From: Altererythrobacter xiamenensis | GTDB lineage: Bacteria > Pseudomonadota > Alphaproteobacteria > Sphingomonadales > Sphingomonadaceae | Length of the DNA: 64,000 nucleotides | Assembly: GCF_900177715.1 (NCBI RefSeq) | Contig: NZ_FXWG01000001.1 | Span: 931,501 to 995,500 of the forward strand | Reading direction: 5' to 3' | Shown here: piece by piece, positions 8,246-15,901 of the stretch | Layout: every line of letters begins with the position of its first letter | Numbering within the stretch: the first letter of the stretch is position 1 | Program-made: the position numbers and the translations under genes | Notes under the pieces: generated by a model | Database searches by the model: none | What the model was told of the DNA's origin: nothing | Seen by the model: the letters and a program-made list of their open reading frames with translations, nothing else

Positions 8246-8793
8246 TCATCGAGTTCCTCTTCGCTATTCGCTTCGACGACGGTGCGCGCCGCATCGAACC
8301 CATGCCCTGCCCGCACTATCGCCGCAATCTGCTTTTCGCGTTTCTTGTGGCCTTCAAGACCATCCGGCAGCGCATCGCCGAAGGGGCCGAAGCGCCGCTT
8401 GCGGGCGAGCAGGATGACCGCACGCCGCGTTTCGACCTCGCTCGGGGTCAGATCGCCGCGCAATCCTTCGTCGATTCCGTCTGCGCGAAGTGCCTGCTCG
8501 ACCCGGCGCGCGCCATAGCCCTTGCGCAGCAGGCCGCCAGCCTTGCTCATGGCATAGGCCTCGTCATCGACATATTTGAGTTCGATCAGCCGCTCCACGA
8601 CAGCGGCAGGATCGAGTTCCTCGCCTTCGGCCACCCCGCGTTCGCGGATTTTTCGCACCAAATACGACTCTAATTTGGCACCGCTCGTCGCAAATCTCGC
8701 GACGTAGGATAGCGCCAGATCGTTCAAACTCGCCCGATCCAGCGGCCTTGGCGGACGTTTGCGCCGCGATTTCCCGGTTTCTTTTGCAACCAT
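8212..8793 (-). CDS. recX: Regulatory protein RecX family
   Basis: A 193-residue protein with RecX-type three-helix repeats: DLALSYVARFATSGAKLESYLVRK in the first, RLIELKYVDDEAYAMSKAGGLLRKGYGARRVEQAL in the second, and RRAVILLARKRRFGPFG in the third. RecX limits RecA filament growth. recA is not in the window, so this is an unlinked copy, a common arrangement in alphaproteobacteria. It is the first gene of a minus-strand run through DUF192 to NDUFA12 and DUF2155. Confidence 0.85.
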   Translation of the reverse strand: MVAKETGKSRRKRPPRPLDRASLNDLALSYVARFATSGAKLESYLVRKIRERGVAEGEELDPAAVVERLIELKYVDDEAYAMSKAGGLLRKGYGARRVEQALRADGIDEGLRGDLTPSEVETRRAVILLARKRRFGPFGDALPDGLEGHKKREKQIAAIVRAGHGFDAARTVVEANSEEELDEWLIDAQEAER

Positions 8794-8925
8794 TTCGCCT
8801 TATTCGTGCCACACTCCTTATCGAATGGAAAACATCAGAGGATTGCGGGGAGGGGAGTTTTCCGCATTGGGGACACAAAAGGTGCGTATAACAGCGCCGC
8901 AAACCACGGGTATCGCTGACAAATT

Positions 8926-10665
8926 ATGACCGACGCCGCTTTGACGCCGACGCCGAACGATTGCCCCTTGCCGCGGAGACGATCCGACTTCGCGACATTC
9001 AACGAGGCAATCGATTACGCTGCGCAGAGCCAGAAAGGGCTCAATTTCCACGATCCGCGCGGAACGCTGGTGCGCGCCTATCCTTTTTCCGAGATGCGCG
9101 AAGATGCCTTGATGATGGCGCGCCGCCTTGTCGGCGCCGGAATCGGCAAGGAAGACCGCGTCGCGCTGATCGCCGAGACGGGAGCCGATTTTGCCGCCAT
9201 GTTCTGCGCCTGCGTCTATGTGGGTGCATGGCCGGTGCCGCTGCCGCTGCCGACATCCTTCGGCGGCAAGGAAAGCTATATCGACCAACTGGCGATCCAG
9301 CTGCAAAGCTCCGATCCTGCATTGCTGCTGTTCCCCGCGGAAATTACCGAAATGGCGAGCGCCGCGGCAGAGCGGCAGGGTTGCAAGGCCCAGTCCTACG
9401 AGGATTTCGCCGAGCTCGATGCGCCCGAATGCGAGCTTCCCAAGGCCGATCCGGAAGACATCTGCTATTTGCAGTACTCCAGCGGCTCGACCCGTTTCCC
9501 GACCGGTGTTGCGGTGACCCACCGCGCGCTGCTGCACAATCTCTATGGCCATGCAACGTCAATGAACGTGGGCGAAAACGACCGCGTCGTCTCGTGGCTC
9601 CCTTGGTATCACGACATGGGCCTCGTCGGTTGCTTCCTCTCGCTGATCGCCAACCAGGTGAGCTGCGACTATCTGAAGCCCGATCATTTCGCGCGGCGCC
9701 CGCTGGCATGGCTCGACCTCATCAGCCGCAATTCCGGCACGACGCTCTCCTACTCGCCCACCTTCGGCTATGACATCTGCGCCCGCCGCATCTCGAGCCA
9801 GAGCCAGGTGTCGGAGCGTTTCGACCTGTCGCGCTGGCGGGTCGCGGGCAATGGCGCGGACATGATCCGCCCCGATGTCATGCAGCATTTCGTCAACGCC
9901 TTTGCCGAGGCGGGTTTCAAGGCCGAGGCCTTCACGCCGAGCTATGGCCTCGCCGAAGCAGTGCTGGCCGTCACGGTGATGCCGCCGGGCGAAGGCATTC
10001 GCGTCGAACTGGTCGAGGAAGAGCGCCTTTCGGGCACGCCGCGCGACCTCTCGCGTCCCGCCCGCTATCGCGCCATCGTCAATTGCGGCAAGCCGCTGCC
10101 TGACATGGAGGTCGAGATCCGCGGCGAAGGTGGCGAGATCAAGGGCGACCACCAGATCGGCAAGGTCTGGTGCCGCGGCCCCTCGGTCATGCACTCCTAT
10201 TTCCGCAACGAGGAAGCGACCGAGGATTGCCTCGTCGATGGCTGGCTCGACACCGGCGACATGGGTTACCTGGGCGACGGCTATCTGTTCATCGTCGGCC
10301 GGGCCAAGGACATGATCATCATCAACGGCAAGAACCACTGGCCGCAGGATATCGAATGGGCGGTGGAGCAGCTTCCGGGCTTCAACCACGGCGATATCGC
10401 CGCCTTCGCGCTCGAGACCGAGAATGGCGAGGAAGCGCCCGCCGTTCTGGTGCACTGCCGCGTCTCCGACCCCGAAGAGCGGGTCCGCCTGCGCGATCAG
10501 ATCGCCGACAAGGTGCGCTCGGTCACCGGCATGAGCTGCGTCGTCGAACTGGTGCCGCCGCGCACGCTGCCGCGCACAAGCTCTGGCAAGCTTAGCCGCG
10601 CCAAGGCGAAGAAGCTCTACCTGTCGGGCGAGATCGAACCGATCCAGGTGTTGCAGGCGGCCTGA
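8926..10665 (+). CDS. Fatty acyl-AMP ligase (FAAL) family enzyme
   Basis: A 579-residue ANL-superfamily adenylating enzyme. Visible motifs are the nucleotide loop YLQYSSGSTRFPTGVAVTH, VSWLPWYHDMGLVG, the adenine-site PSYGLAEAVLAV, the hinge aspartate motif GWLDTGDMGYLGDGYLFIVGRAKDMI, and a C-terminal lysine in PRTSSGKLSRAKAKKLY. WYHDMGLVG is the typical FAAL form. These enzymes activate fatty acids as acyl-adenylates for acyl carriers rather than CoA. No acyl carrier protein or polyketide synthase lies nearby, so the acceptor is unknown. Transcribed alone. Confidence 0.88.
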   Translation: MTDAALTPTPNDCPLPRRRSDFATFNEAIDYAAQSQKGLNFHDPRGTLVRAYPFSEMREDALMMARRLVGAGIGKEDRVALIAETGADFAAMFCACVYVGAWPVPLPLPTSFGGKESYIDQLAIQLQSSDPALLLFPAEITEMASAAAERQGCKAQSYEDFAELDAPECELPKADPEDICYLQYSSGSTRFPTGVAVTHRALLHNLYGHATSMNVGENDRVVSWLPWYHDMGLVGCFLSLIANQVSCDYLKPDHFARRPLAWLDLISRNSGTTLSYSPTFGYDICARRISSQSQVSERFDLSRWRVAGNGADMIRPDVMQHFVNAFAEAGFKAEAFTPSYGLAEAVLAVTVMPPGEGIRVELVEEERLSGTPRDLSRPARYRAIVNCGKPLPDMEVEIRGEGGEIKGDHQIGKVWCRGPSVMHSYFRNEEATEDCLVDGWLDTGDMGYLGDGYLFIVGRAKDMIIINGKNHWPQDIEWAVEQLPGFNHGDIAAFALETENGEEAPAVLVHCRVSDPEERVRLRDQIADKVRSVTGMSCVVELVPPRTLPRTSSGKLSRAKAKKLYLSGEIEPIQVLQAA

Positions 10666-10695
10666 CGCATCGGGCGCACGAACCGCCTGCGGCCC

Positions 10696-11088
10696 TCAGG
10701 TCAGCAGGATGTAGAGCAGCCCGACGAGACCGATGAGCGAAGCGAACCAGACGATCGTCCGGACGTAGGGAATGCCCGTCCAGTATAGCGGCAGATAGAT
10801 TACACGCGCGCCGAGCCAGAGCCAGGCCAGCAGCGCGGTCGTCTCGCTCGCCTTGCCTGCAACCACCACACCCAGCAGGGCGACGATGGCAATCGGGAAA
10901 GTCTCGCGGAAATTGTCGCTCGCGCGCTCGAGCCGCCCGGCGACTTCGTTGAGCTCGGCCTTGTCGCCATCGCGAGCGCCCATGTTCCATTTGAGGCCAT
11001 ATTGCTGCGTCTTGAAATGCACGGCCACGAAGATGTGAACGAGCGCCAGAATGCAGCCCAGAGCCAGAACGGTGATTTCGGTTGCCAT
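10696..11088 (-). CDS. MAPEG family membrane protein
   Basis: A 130-residue protein with four hydrophobic helices. The family signature region is visible: NMGARDGD in the first loop and AGRLERASDNFRETFPIAIVALLGVVVAG leading into helix 2, then YLPLYWTGIPYVRTIVWF. MAPEG proteins act on eicosanoids or glutathione conjugates in eukaryotes; bacterial members are mostly uncharacterised. It follows the DUF389 gene by 10 bases on the same strand. Confidence 0.88.
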   Translation of the reverse strand: MATEITVLALGCILALVHIFVAVHFKTQQYGLKWNMGARDGDKAELNEVAGRLERASDNFRETFPIAIVALLGVVVAGKASETTALLAWLWLGARVIYLPLYWTGIPYVRTIVWFASLIGLVGLLYILLT

Positions 11089-11098
11089 CTGTATTCCC

Positions 11099-12763
11099 TT
11101 ATTCGTTTTCCGGCTGGGCCCAGGCCGGACTGACCGTCATGCCCTGGCCTGATAGTGAGCCTTCTCGAACCGCGACGCCGGCGTCCTCGAGGTCTGCACG
11201 CACGATCGCCACCAACTCGCGCCGGCCGGACAGAACAACGGGTAGCCCGATGCGCTGTGCCGCCCATCGTACGGTGGCGAGCGATTGTTCGCCGCGCTCG
11301 GTGAGCGCCATCTCTTGTTCTGGTTCGTCCGCACCAGAGGCTTGCTCGCTTGCATCGCGCATTTCGAACGCAATCGCAGGAAGTGCCTTCGCCGGTGGCA
11401 AGAGCTCGACCGTCCATTCCGGCTCGGTCGCGGATATCCGTGCTTCGAGCGCGCGATAGGCCGATAGCGACGCACCATCGAGCGTTTCGGAGCGAACCAT
11501 TGCTCTGCGCCGTTGGCGATCGATCGTCACGTCGCTTTCGGCAACGCCTGCGACGAGCGCAAGCCGCTTGGCGAGGTCCTCGGCGCGGCGGCTGGCGGCT
11601 TCCTCTTCACGCGCGCGCGCAGCCGACAGCTGCGCCTGTTCCGCGGCGCTGGCGCTGGTCCCGACCTGGAACTGGGTAAGGATCACGTCGATATCCTCGC
11701 CGAGCCTGCGATTGAGAGCCGCCCTTACCTGCGCATCCGCCTGGGCGTTGAGCCGGGGCGTGAGCACCGTCGCGTCGACGATCATCGGTTCGCTCGAAAA
11801 GTCGATGCTGAATTGGTCGATTCGTGCGTTGGCGGGGAATGCATCCTGCAACTCGTTGCGGACGATCCGCTGGGCGTTGGTTTCCCAGGCAATATTCTGG
11901 AGCGAGATGAACAGCGGGATGGCGAGCGCCACGACGACGGTGGTGATCGCAACGTTCTGCAGCACCGTGTTGCGCTCGCTCAAGGTCGTGCGGAAGCCAT
12001 AGAGCCGCGCCATGCCCCATGCGGTGATAGCGATGGTCAGGAGGTTGGTGACGTAAAGCAGCAGCGCGCCTGAAAAGACCGTCCAGTTGGCGGTCGCGGC
12101 GCCGAAACCGACCACTGCCAGTGGCGGCATGAGGGCGGTGGCGATGGCCACACCGACGATCGTGCCTTCGCGCCCGCGGATCATCGCGTAGGCACCGGCA
12201 AGCGCAGAAAACAGCGCCACCATAAGGTCGAACAGGTTGGGCCTCGTGCGCGAGGCAATTTCTGGCGTGATCTCCTGGATCGGCGAGAAGAATACCACCA
12301 GCGCACACAGCGCGATCGCCATGACGGAGCCCCACGCAAGGCTGCGGGCCGATTGCTTCATCCACGGGAAATCTCCGATCGCCAGGGCAAATCCCAGCCC
12401 CATGATCGGACCCATCAGCGGCGAGAGAAGCATGGCGCCGATCACCACTGCAGGCGAGGACAGCAGCAGACCGAGGATCGCGATGCCGCCCGACATCGCC
12501 GTCATGAACAGATAGCGTTCGGACAGCGCGCACTCCTCGCGTCGCTTGCCGATTACCGCCTGCTGATCGACGCTGCCGATTACGTCCTCGAACCACCACG
12601 CGCGAGCGCTGTGGAGCACCTCGCGATAGGTGGAATCATTCGCTTCCGGGGCGGTTGCCTGAGCAGGTGACGAGGAAATCTCGGTATTCTTAACAGCGTC
12701 GGACAAGCGCTTTGGCCCCCAAAATATCGCGTGGCCTGCGGATTTAGGCGGAATCTCCAACAA
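11099..12763 (-). CDS. DUF389 membrane protein with long C-terminal extension
   Basis: A 554-residue protein. Residues about 65-300 carry the DUF389 (TIGR00341) membrane core, with ERYLFMTAMSGGIAILGLL, VVIGAMLLSPLMGPIMGLG, GVAIATALMPPLAVVGFG and a final helix before ISLQNIAWETNAQR. The C-terminal third is soluble and includes an Ala/Glu/Arg-rich coiled-coil-like stretch and a last segment that resembles OmpA-like or BON-type repeats weakly. The function of DUF389 is not established. It shares an intergenic region with the divergent TelA operon. Confidence 0.85.
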   Translation of the reverse strand: MLEIPPKSAGHAIFWGPKRLSDAVKNTEISSSPAQATAPEANDSTYREVLHSARAWWFEDVIGSVDQQAVIGKRREECALSERYLFMTAMSGGIAILGLLLSSPAVVIGAMLLSPLMGPIMGLGFALAIGDFPWMKQSARSLAWGSVMAIALCALVVFFSPIQEITPEIASRTRPNLFDLMVALFSALAGAYAMIRGREGTIVGVAIATALMPPLAVVGFGAATANWTVFSGALLLYVTNLLTIAITAWGMARLYGFRTTLSERNTVLQNVAITTVVVALAIPLFISLQNIAWETNAQRIVRNELQDAFPANARIDQFSIDFSSEPMIVDATVLTPRLNAQADAQVRAALNRRLGEDIDVILTQFQVGTSASAAEQAQLSAARAREEEAASRRAEDLAKRLALVAGVAESDVTIDRQRRRAMVRSETLDGASLSAYRALEARISATEPEWTVELLPPAKALPAIAFEMRDASEQASGADEPEQEMALTERGEQSLATVRWAAQRIGLPVVLSGRRELVAIVRADLEDAGVAVREGSLSGQGMTVSPAWAQPENE

Positions 12764-12804
12764 ACGAAAGCGTGGACGTGAGCGGCGGAATCCTGCACAT
12801 TTTC

Positions 12805-12833
12805 TTGAAAGCTGTGTCTTAGACCACTAATAC
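12805..12833 (+). promoter_or_regulatory. Sigma-70-type promoter for the TelA operon
   Basis: A -35 TTGAAA (12805-12810), a 17-bp spacer and a -10 TAATAC (12828-12833). The transcription start would fall near 12840, about 40 bases before the TelA start codon. Confidence 0.6.
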
Positions 12834-12881
12834 AGTAGGAAATGGCGGCTACACGCTGCCCAAGGGAGCTAGATTTCAAGC

Positions 12882-14111
12882 ATGAGCACGCCGGAAACCG
12901 ATCTGTCGACCACCACTGCGGCACCGACCAAGACCGCCACCGATTTCGATCTCACCCCGCCCGATCCGGTGCCGAGCGTCGCGCCGGAGAAAGCTGCCGG
13001 TCTCGTACCCGTTGATGCAGAGAAAAAGTCTAAGCTCGACGTGAAGGTCGACAATTTCGTCGCGGAACTGGTGTCGGAAGATGCCAATTCGCCGGCCTTC
13101 GGCGAGAAGGTCGACCAGATCACCCGCATGGGTCAGGAACAGATCCGGGCCGCAGCCGCCATGTCCAACCGCTTCCTCGACCGTCCCGTGCGGGCGATGG
13201 ATTCCGACAGCAGCGTGGGCGCCGATCTTGCCGAGTTGCGCCGCACGGTCGAAGACCTCGATCCTGGCCGCAAGGGCAAGCTGCGCGGACGCAAGCTGTT
13301 CGGCATCATCCCTTTCGGCAACAAGCTGCAGCGTTACTTCGACAGCTACACCAGCGCACAGGGCCATATTCAGGCGATCCTCGACCGGCTCGCTTCGGGC
13401 AAGCGCGAGCTGCATGAGGATAACGCCGCGATCGATGTCGAGCGCCAGAAGCTGTGGGAAGCGATGGGCGAACTCGAACAGATGATCCACATCGCCAAGA
13501 CGCTCGACGAAAAGCTCGAGCAGAAGGCGGCAGAGCTCGATTCCTCCGACCCGGCCAAGGCGAAGGCGATCCGCGAAAGCGCGCTGTTCTATGTCCGCCA
13601 GCGCACGCAGGACCTGCTGACGCAGATGGCGGTCTCGGTGCAGGGCTATCTTTCGCTCGACCTCGTGAAAAAGAACAATGTCGAGCTGGTGAAGGGCGTC
13701 GACCGCGCCAGCACCACGACCGTCGGCGCGCTGCGCACTGCGGTGACCGTGGCGCAGGCCATGACCAACCAGAAACTGGTGCTGCAGCAGATCACCTCGC
13801 TCAACCAGACCACCAGCGACATCATAGATTCGACCAGCACCATGCTGCGCGAACAGACCGGCCAGATCCACGAGCAAGCAGCGTCCAGCACCATTCCGCT
13901 GGAGACGCTGCAGCGCGCCTTCCAGAACATCTATGACACGATGGACGAGGTCGACGACTTCAAGGTCAAGGCGCTCGCCAGCATGAAGCAGACGGTCAAT
14001 GTTCTGACCGACGAAGTCGAGAAGTCGAAGGGCTATATCGCCCGTGCCGAAGGCCAGGCCCAGGCGCAGAAGAAGGCGCTCGAGCCGAGCCTGCTGGCGC
14101 TGGATAACTGA
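12882..14111 (+). CDS. Toxic anion resistance (TelA-like) protein
   Basis: A 409-residue soluble, mostly helical protein of the TelA family (PF05816). Family segments include FGEKVDQITRMGQEQIRAAA, LFGIIPFGNKLQRYFDSY, IQAILDRLASGKRELHEDN, KLWEAMGELEQMIHIAKTLD and VQGYLSLDLVKKNNVELVKG. TelA proteins are linked to tellurite and other envelope stress; the mechanism is not known. The N-terminal 45 residues are low-complexity, rich in Thr and Pro. It begins a three-gene operon with a 2-base gap to the next gene. Confidence 0.92.
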   Translation: MSTPETDLSTTTAAPTKTATDFDLTPPDPVPSVAPEKAAGLVPVDAEKKSKLDVKVDNFVAELVSEDANSPAFGEKVDQITRMGQEQIRAAAAMSNRFLDRPVRAMDSDSSVGADLAELRRTVEDLDPGRKGKLRGRKLFGIIPFGNKLQRYFDSYTSAQGHIQAILDRLASGKRELHEDNAAIDVERQKLWEAMGELEQMIHIAKTLDEKLEQKAAELDSSDPAKAKAIRESALFYVRQRTQDLLTQMAVSVQGYLSLDLVKKNNVELVKGVDRASTTTVGALRTAVTVAQAMTNQKLVLQQITSLNQTTSDIIDSTSTMLREQTGQIHEQAASSTIPLETLQRAFQNIYDTMDEVDDFKVKALASMKQTVNVLTDEVEKSKGYIARAEGQAQAQKKALEPSLLALDN

Positions 14112-14113
14112 GC

Positions 14114-14863
14114 ATGGTCGATAGCACCCGCGAGTCCGAACAGATCATGAGCGCCGCGGGCCGCTCGTTGCAGGTGCAGCGCGAAGGCGGCACGCATCGT
14201 CCTGCCAAATCGATCGGCAAGGGTTCGGCCGAGCTCAAGGCGAAACACTGGAAGAAGGTGATCAAGCGCATCCTGATCGCCTTCGCCGCGATCTGGATGG
14301 CCGCAATCGCCGTGGGCCTCATCATCGACGGCATCGGCTTTACCGGCATCATGCTGACCGCGCTTGCGGCGATCATCGCCATCGGCGTGATTGCAAAGGG
14401 CACCAAGATCAAGGTGCCCCAGCGCGCCGACCTGAAGAAGGGCGATGCGAGGGCAATGGTCGGCCGGACCGAGCTTTGGCTGGAGGCGCAGCGCCCGGCG
14501 CTGCCCCCGCCAGCGGTGCAAGTGGTCGACCAGCTCGGCGTCCAGCTCGACGCGCTCGGCCTCCAGCTTGAAACCATCGACCAGAACAATCCGGCGGTCA
14601 GCGAAGTGCGGGAACTGGTGGGCGAGTACATCCCCGAGACGATCGAGAATTACCGCAAGATACCCGCGCATCTCCGCGGCGAGAATCATGCCGGAAAGAC
14701 GGCTGACGAGCGGCTTACCGAAAGCCTCGGCAAGCTGAGCGGCGAAGTCGACCGCGTAACCCGCCGGTTGGCGGAAGGCGCGCTCGATGATCTCGCCGTT
14801 AAGACCCGTTATCTCGATTATCGTTTCGGCGGTGCCGAAGCCCTGGAGGACAACAGCAAGTGA
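14114..14863 (+). CDS. Two-helix membrane protein of TelA operon, unknown function
   Basis: A 249-residue protein that I do not recognise as a named family. About 50 basic N-terminal residues precede two close transmembrane helices (about 52-70 and 75-95, ILIAFAAIWMAAIAVGLIID and FTGIMLTALAAIIAIGVIA). The rest is a charged, helical cytoplasmic region. In Bacillus a TelA homologue (YaaN) is paired with the membrane protein XpaC; the architecture here is similar, but the sequence match is not demonstrated. It lies 2 bases after TelA and overlaps the next gene's GTG start, so all three are probably translated together. Confidence 0.75.
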   Translation: MVDSTRESEQIMSAAGRSLQVQREGGTHRPAKSIGKGSAELKAKHWKKVIKRILIAFAAIWMAAIAVGLIIDGIGFTGIMLTALAAIIAIGVIAKGTKIKVPQRADLKKGDARAMVGRTELWLEAQRPALPPPAVQVVDQLGVQLDALGLQLETIDQNNPAVSEVRELVGEYIPETIENYRKIPAHLRGENHAGKTADERLTESLGKLSGEVDRVTRRLAEGALDDLAVKTRYLDYRFGGAEALEDNSK

Positions 14864-15162
14864 GAGTAGCCCTTCCCCATGACCTCGGCCGCGAGGAAGT
14901 GCGTCGCCGCCTCCGCGAACGCAGTCACGAAATCGCAGACCATGTTCCGGGCGGCATGGCCGAAGTCGAAACGCGCTGGCGCGGCGAGGACGTGATGGAG
15001 CTGAGCGTCGGCGCGATGGGCCAGAACATCAATGGCGAGGTCGAGGTCGAAGATAACCAGGTGATCTTCAGTATCGAGCTTCCCGCGATGCTTTCCTTCG
15101 TCAAGCCGATGATCGAGAGCGCGATCCGGTCCAAGGGCACCAAGATGCTCGAAAAGAAGTAG
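14860..15162 (+). CDS. Polyhydroxyalkanoic acid system family protein (PHA_gran_rgn-like)
   Basis: A 100-residue protein starting with GTG inside a GTGA overlap with the previous stop. It begins RVALPHDLGREEVRRRLRER, then ETRWRGEDVMELSVGAMGQNINGEVEVEDN and ends IESAIRSKGTKMLEKK. This matches the small PHA-system family (PF09650), which resembles a circularly arranged SRPBCC-like protein. No PHA synthase genes are near. Its place in a TelA operon suggests the name may not reflect its true role here. Confidence 0.78.
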   Translation: MRVALPHDLGREEVRRRLRERSHEIADHVPGGMAEVETRWRGEDVMELSVGAMGQNINGEVEVEDNQVIFSIELPAMLSFVKPMIESAIRSKGTKMLEKK

Positions 15163-15261
15163 GGAACTTACCCAAGTCTCGGCGGTTGATCCGCAAGGCA
15201 CTGGAAAATTGTCGAAAAGCGCGTGTTGAACGCGAGACGGAAATCCGGAGCTCTTGTCGCA

Positions 15262-15273
15262 AGACACGTGTCT
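15262..15273. promoter_or_regulatory. 12-bp perfect palindrome upstream of heme oxygenase
   Basis: AGACACGTGTCT is perfectly palindromic and lies about 70 bases before the heme oxygenase reading frame. It could be an operator for the light-sensing operon. A chance palindrome of this length in 169 bases is unlikely but possible. Confidence 0.35.
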
Positions 15274-15319
15274 GATCGCAGCAGAAACGCCGTGAGCAGA
15301 TCCATGTTTTGCCCAAGCA

Positions 15320-15325
15320 AGGAGG
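15320..15325 (+). promoter_or_regulatory. Shine-Dalgarno site before ATA codon of heme oxygenase
   Basis: AGGAGG is a perfect anti-16S match, 6 bases upstream of ATA at 15332. It decides the likely start despite the absence of a standard start codon. Confidence 0.6.
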
Positions 15326-15331
15326 GTTTCC

Positions 15332-15901
15332 ATAAGTTCGCGGATTCCACACGCGTGCAGTCTCAGAAAGCTGCTTCGCGAAAAAACATTTCAGGCGCAC
15401 GATGCGCTCGACGCACAAATGCGAAAGATGGGATGGAGCGACCGCGCGTCCTATGCCCATTTTCTGCAGGTGCAACGCGCTGCCCGCCTTGCCCTCGAAA
15501 TCTGGGCCGAAAGGTTCTGTCCATCTGCAATTTGTCCGCCCCGGCAATCCCACCTAATCGAGCGCGATCTTGTTGCGCTTGGCGTGCCGCCATCGGGCAG
15601 GGTTGAATCCTTCGCCATAGGCGAGGGAGCGAACCCGATCGGATTTGCCTGGGCCATGGCCGGGTCTTCGCTCGGCAACCGCGCCATCCTGCGCGACATC
15701 GAGCTTCATGCGGATAGTAAGATGACCACCGCGTTTCTCGCCGACCCTGGAATGATCGCTTTCTGGAAGGCGCTGCGCCCCGATCTCGAGCAGCCTGCGA
15801 CGGACCTCGAAGCTGCGGCTGCAGCGCGGGCCGCCGCTTCCGTTTTCGACCATTTTCGCAAGGCGGCTGCAGCATTCGCACCCGCAGAGGCTGCGGCATG
15901 A
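15332..15901 (+). CDS. bphO: Biliverdin-forming heme oxygenase, non-canonical start
   Basis: Bacterial heme oxygenase, which opens heme to biliverdin, the chromophore of the next gene's phytochrome. The N-terminal family motif LREKTFQAHDALD holds the proximal heme-ligand His (codon 15398-15400). The first in-frame ATG is at 15419, after that His, so it cannot be the start of a working enzyme. Upstream to the in-frame stop at 15293 there is no ATG, GTG or TTG. A perfect AGGAGG (15320-15325) stands 6 bases before an ATA codon at 15332, which I take as the provisional start; ATT (15344) and CTG (15371) are alternatives. The distal region reads ANPIGFAWAMAGSSLGNRAI, with the flexible glycines of the family. 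It overlaps the phytochrome start by 4 bases (ATGA). Confidence 0.75.
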   Translation: MSSRIPHACSLRKLLREKTFQAHDALDAQMRKMGWSDRASYAHFLQVQRAARLALEIWAERFCPSAICPPRQSHLIERDLVALGVPPSGRVESFAIGEGANPIGFAWAMAGSSLGNRAILRDIELHADSKMTTAFLADPGMIAFWKALRPDLEQPATDLEAAAAARAAASVFDHFRKAAAAFAPAEAAA

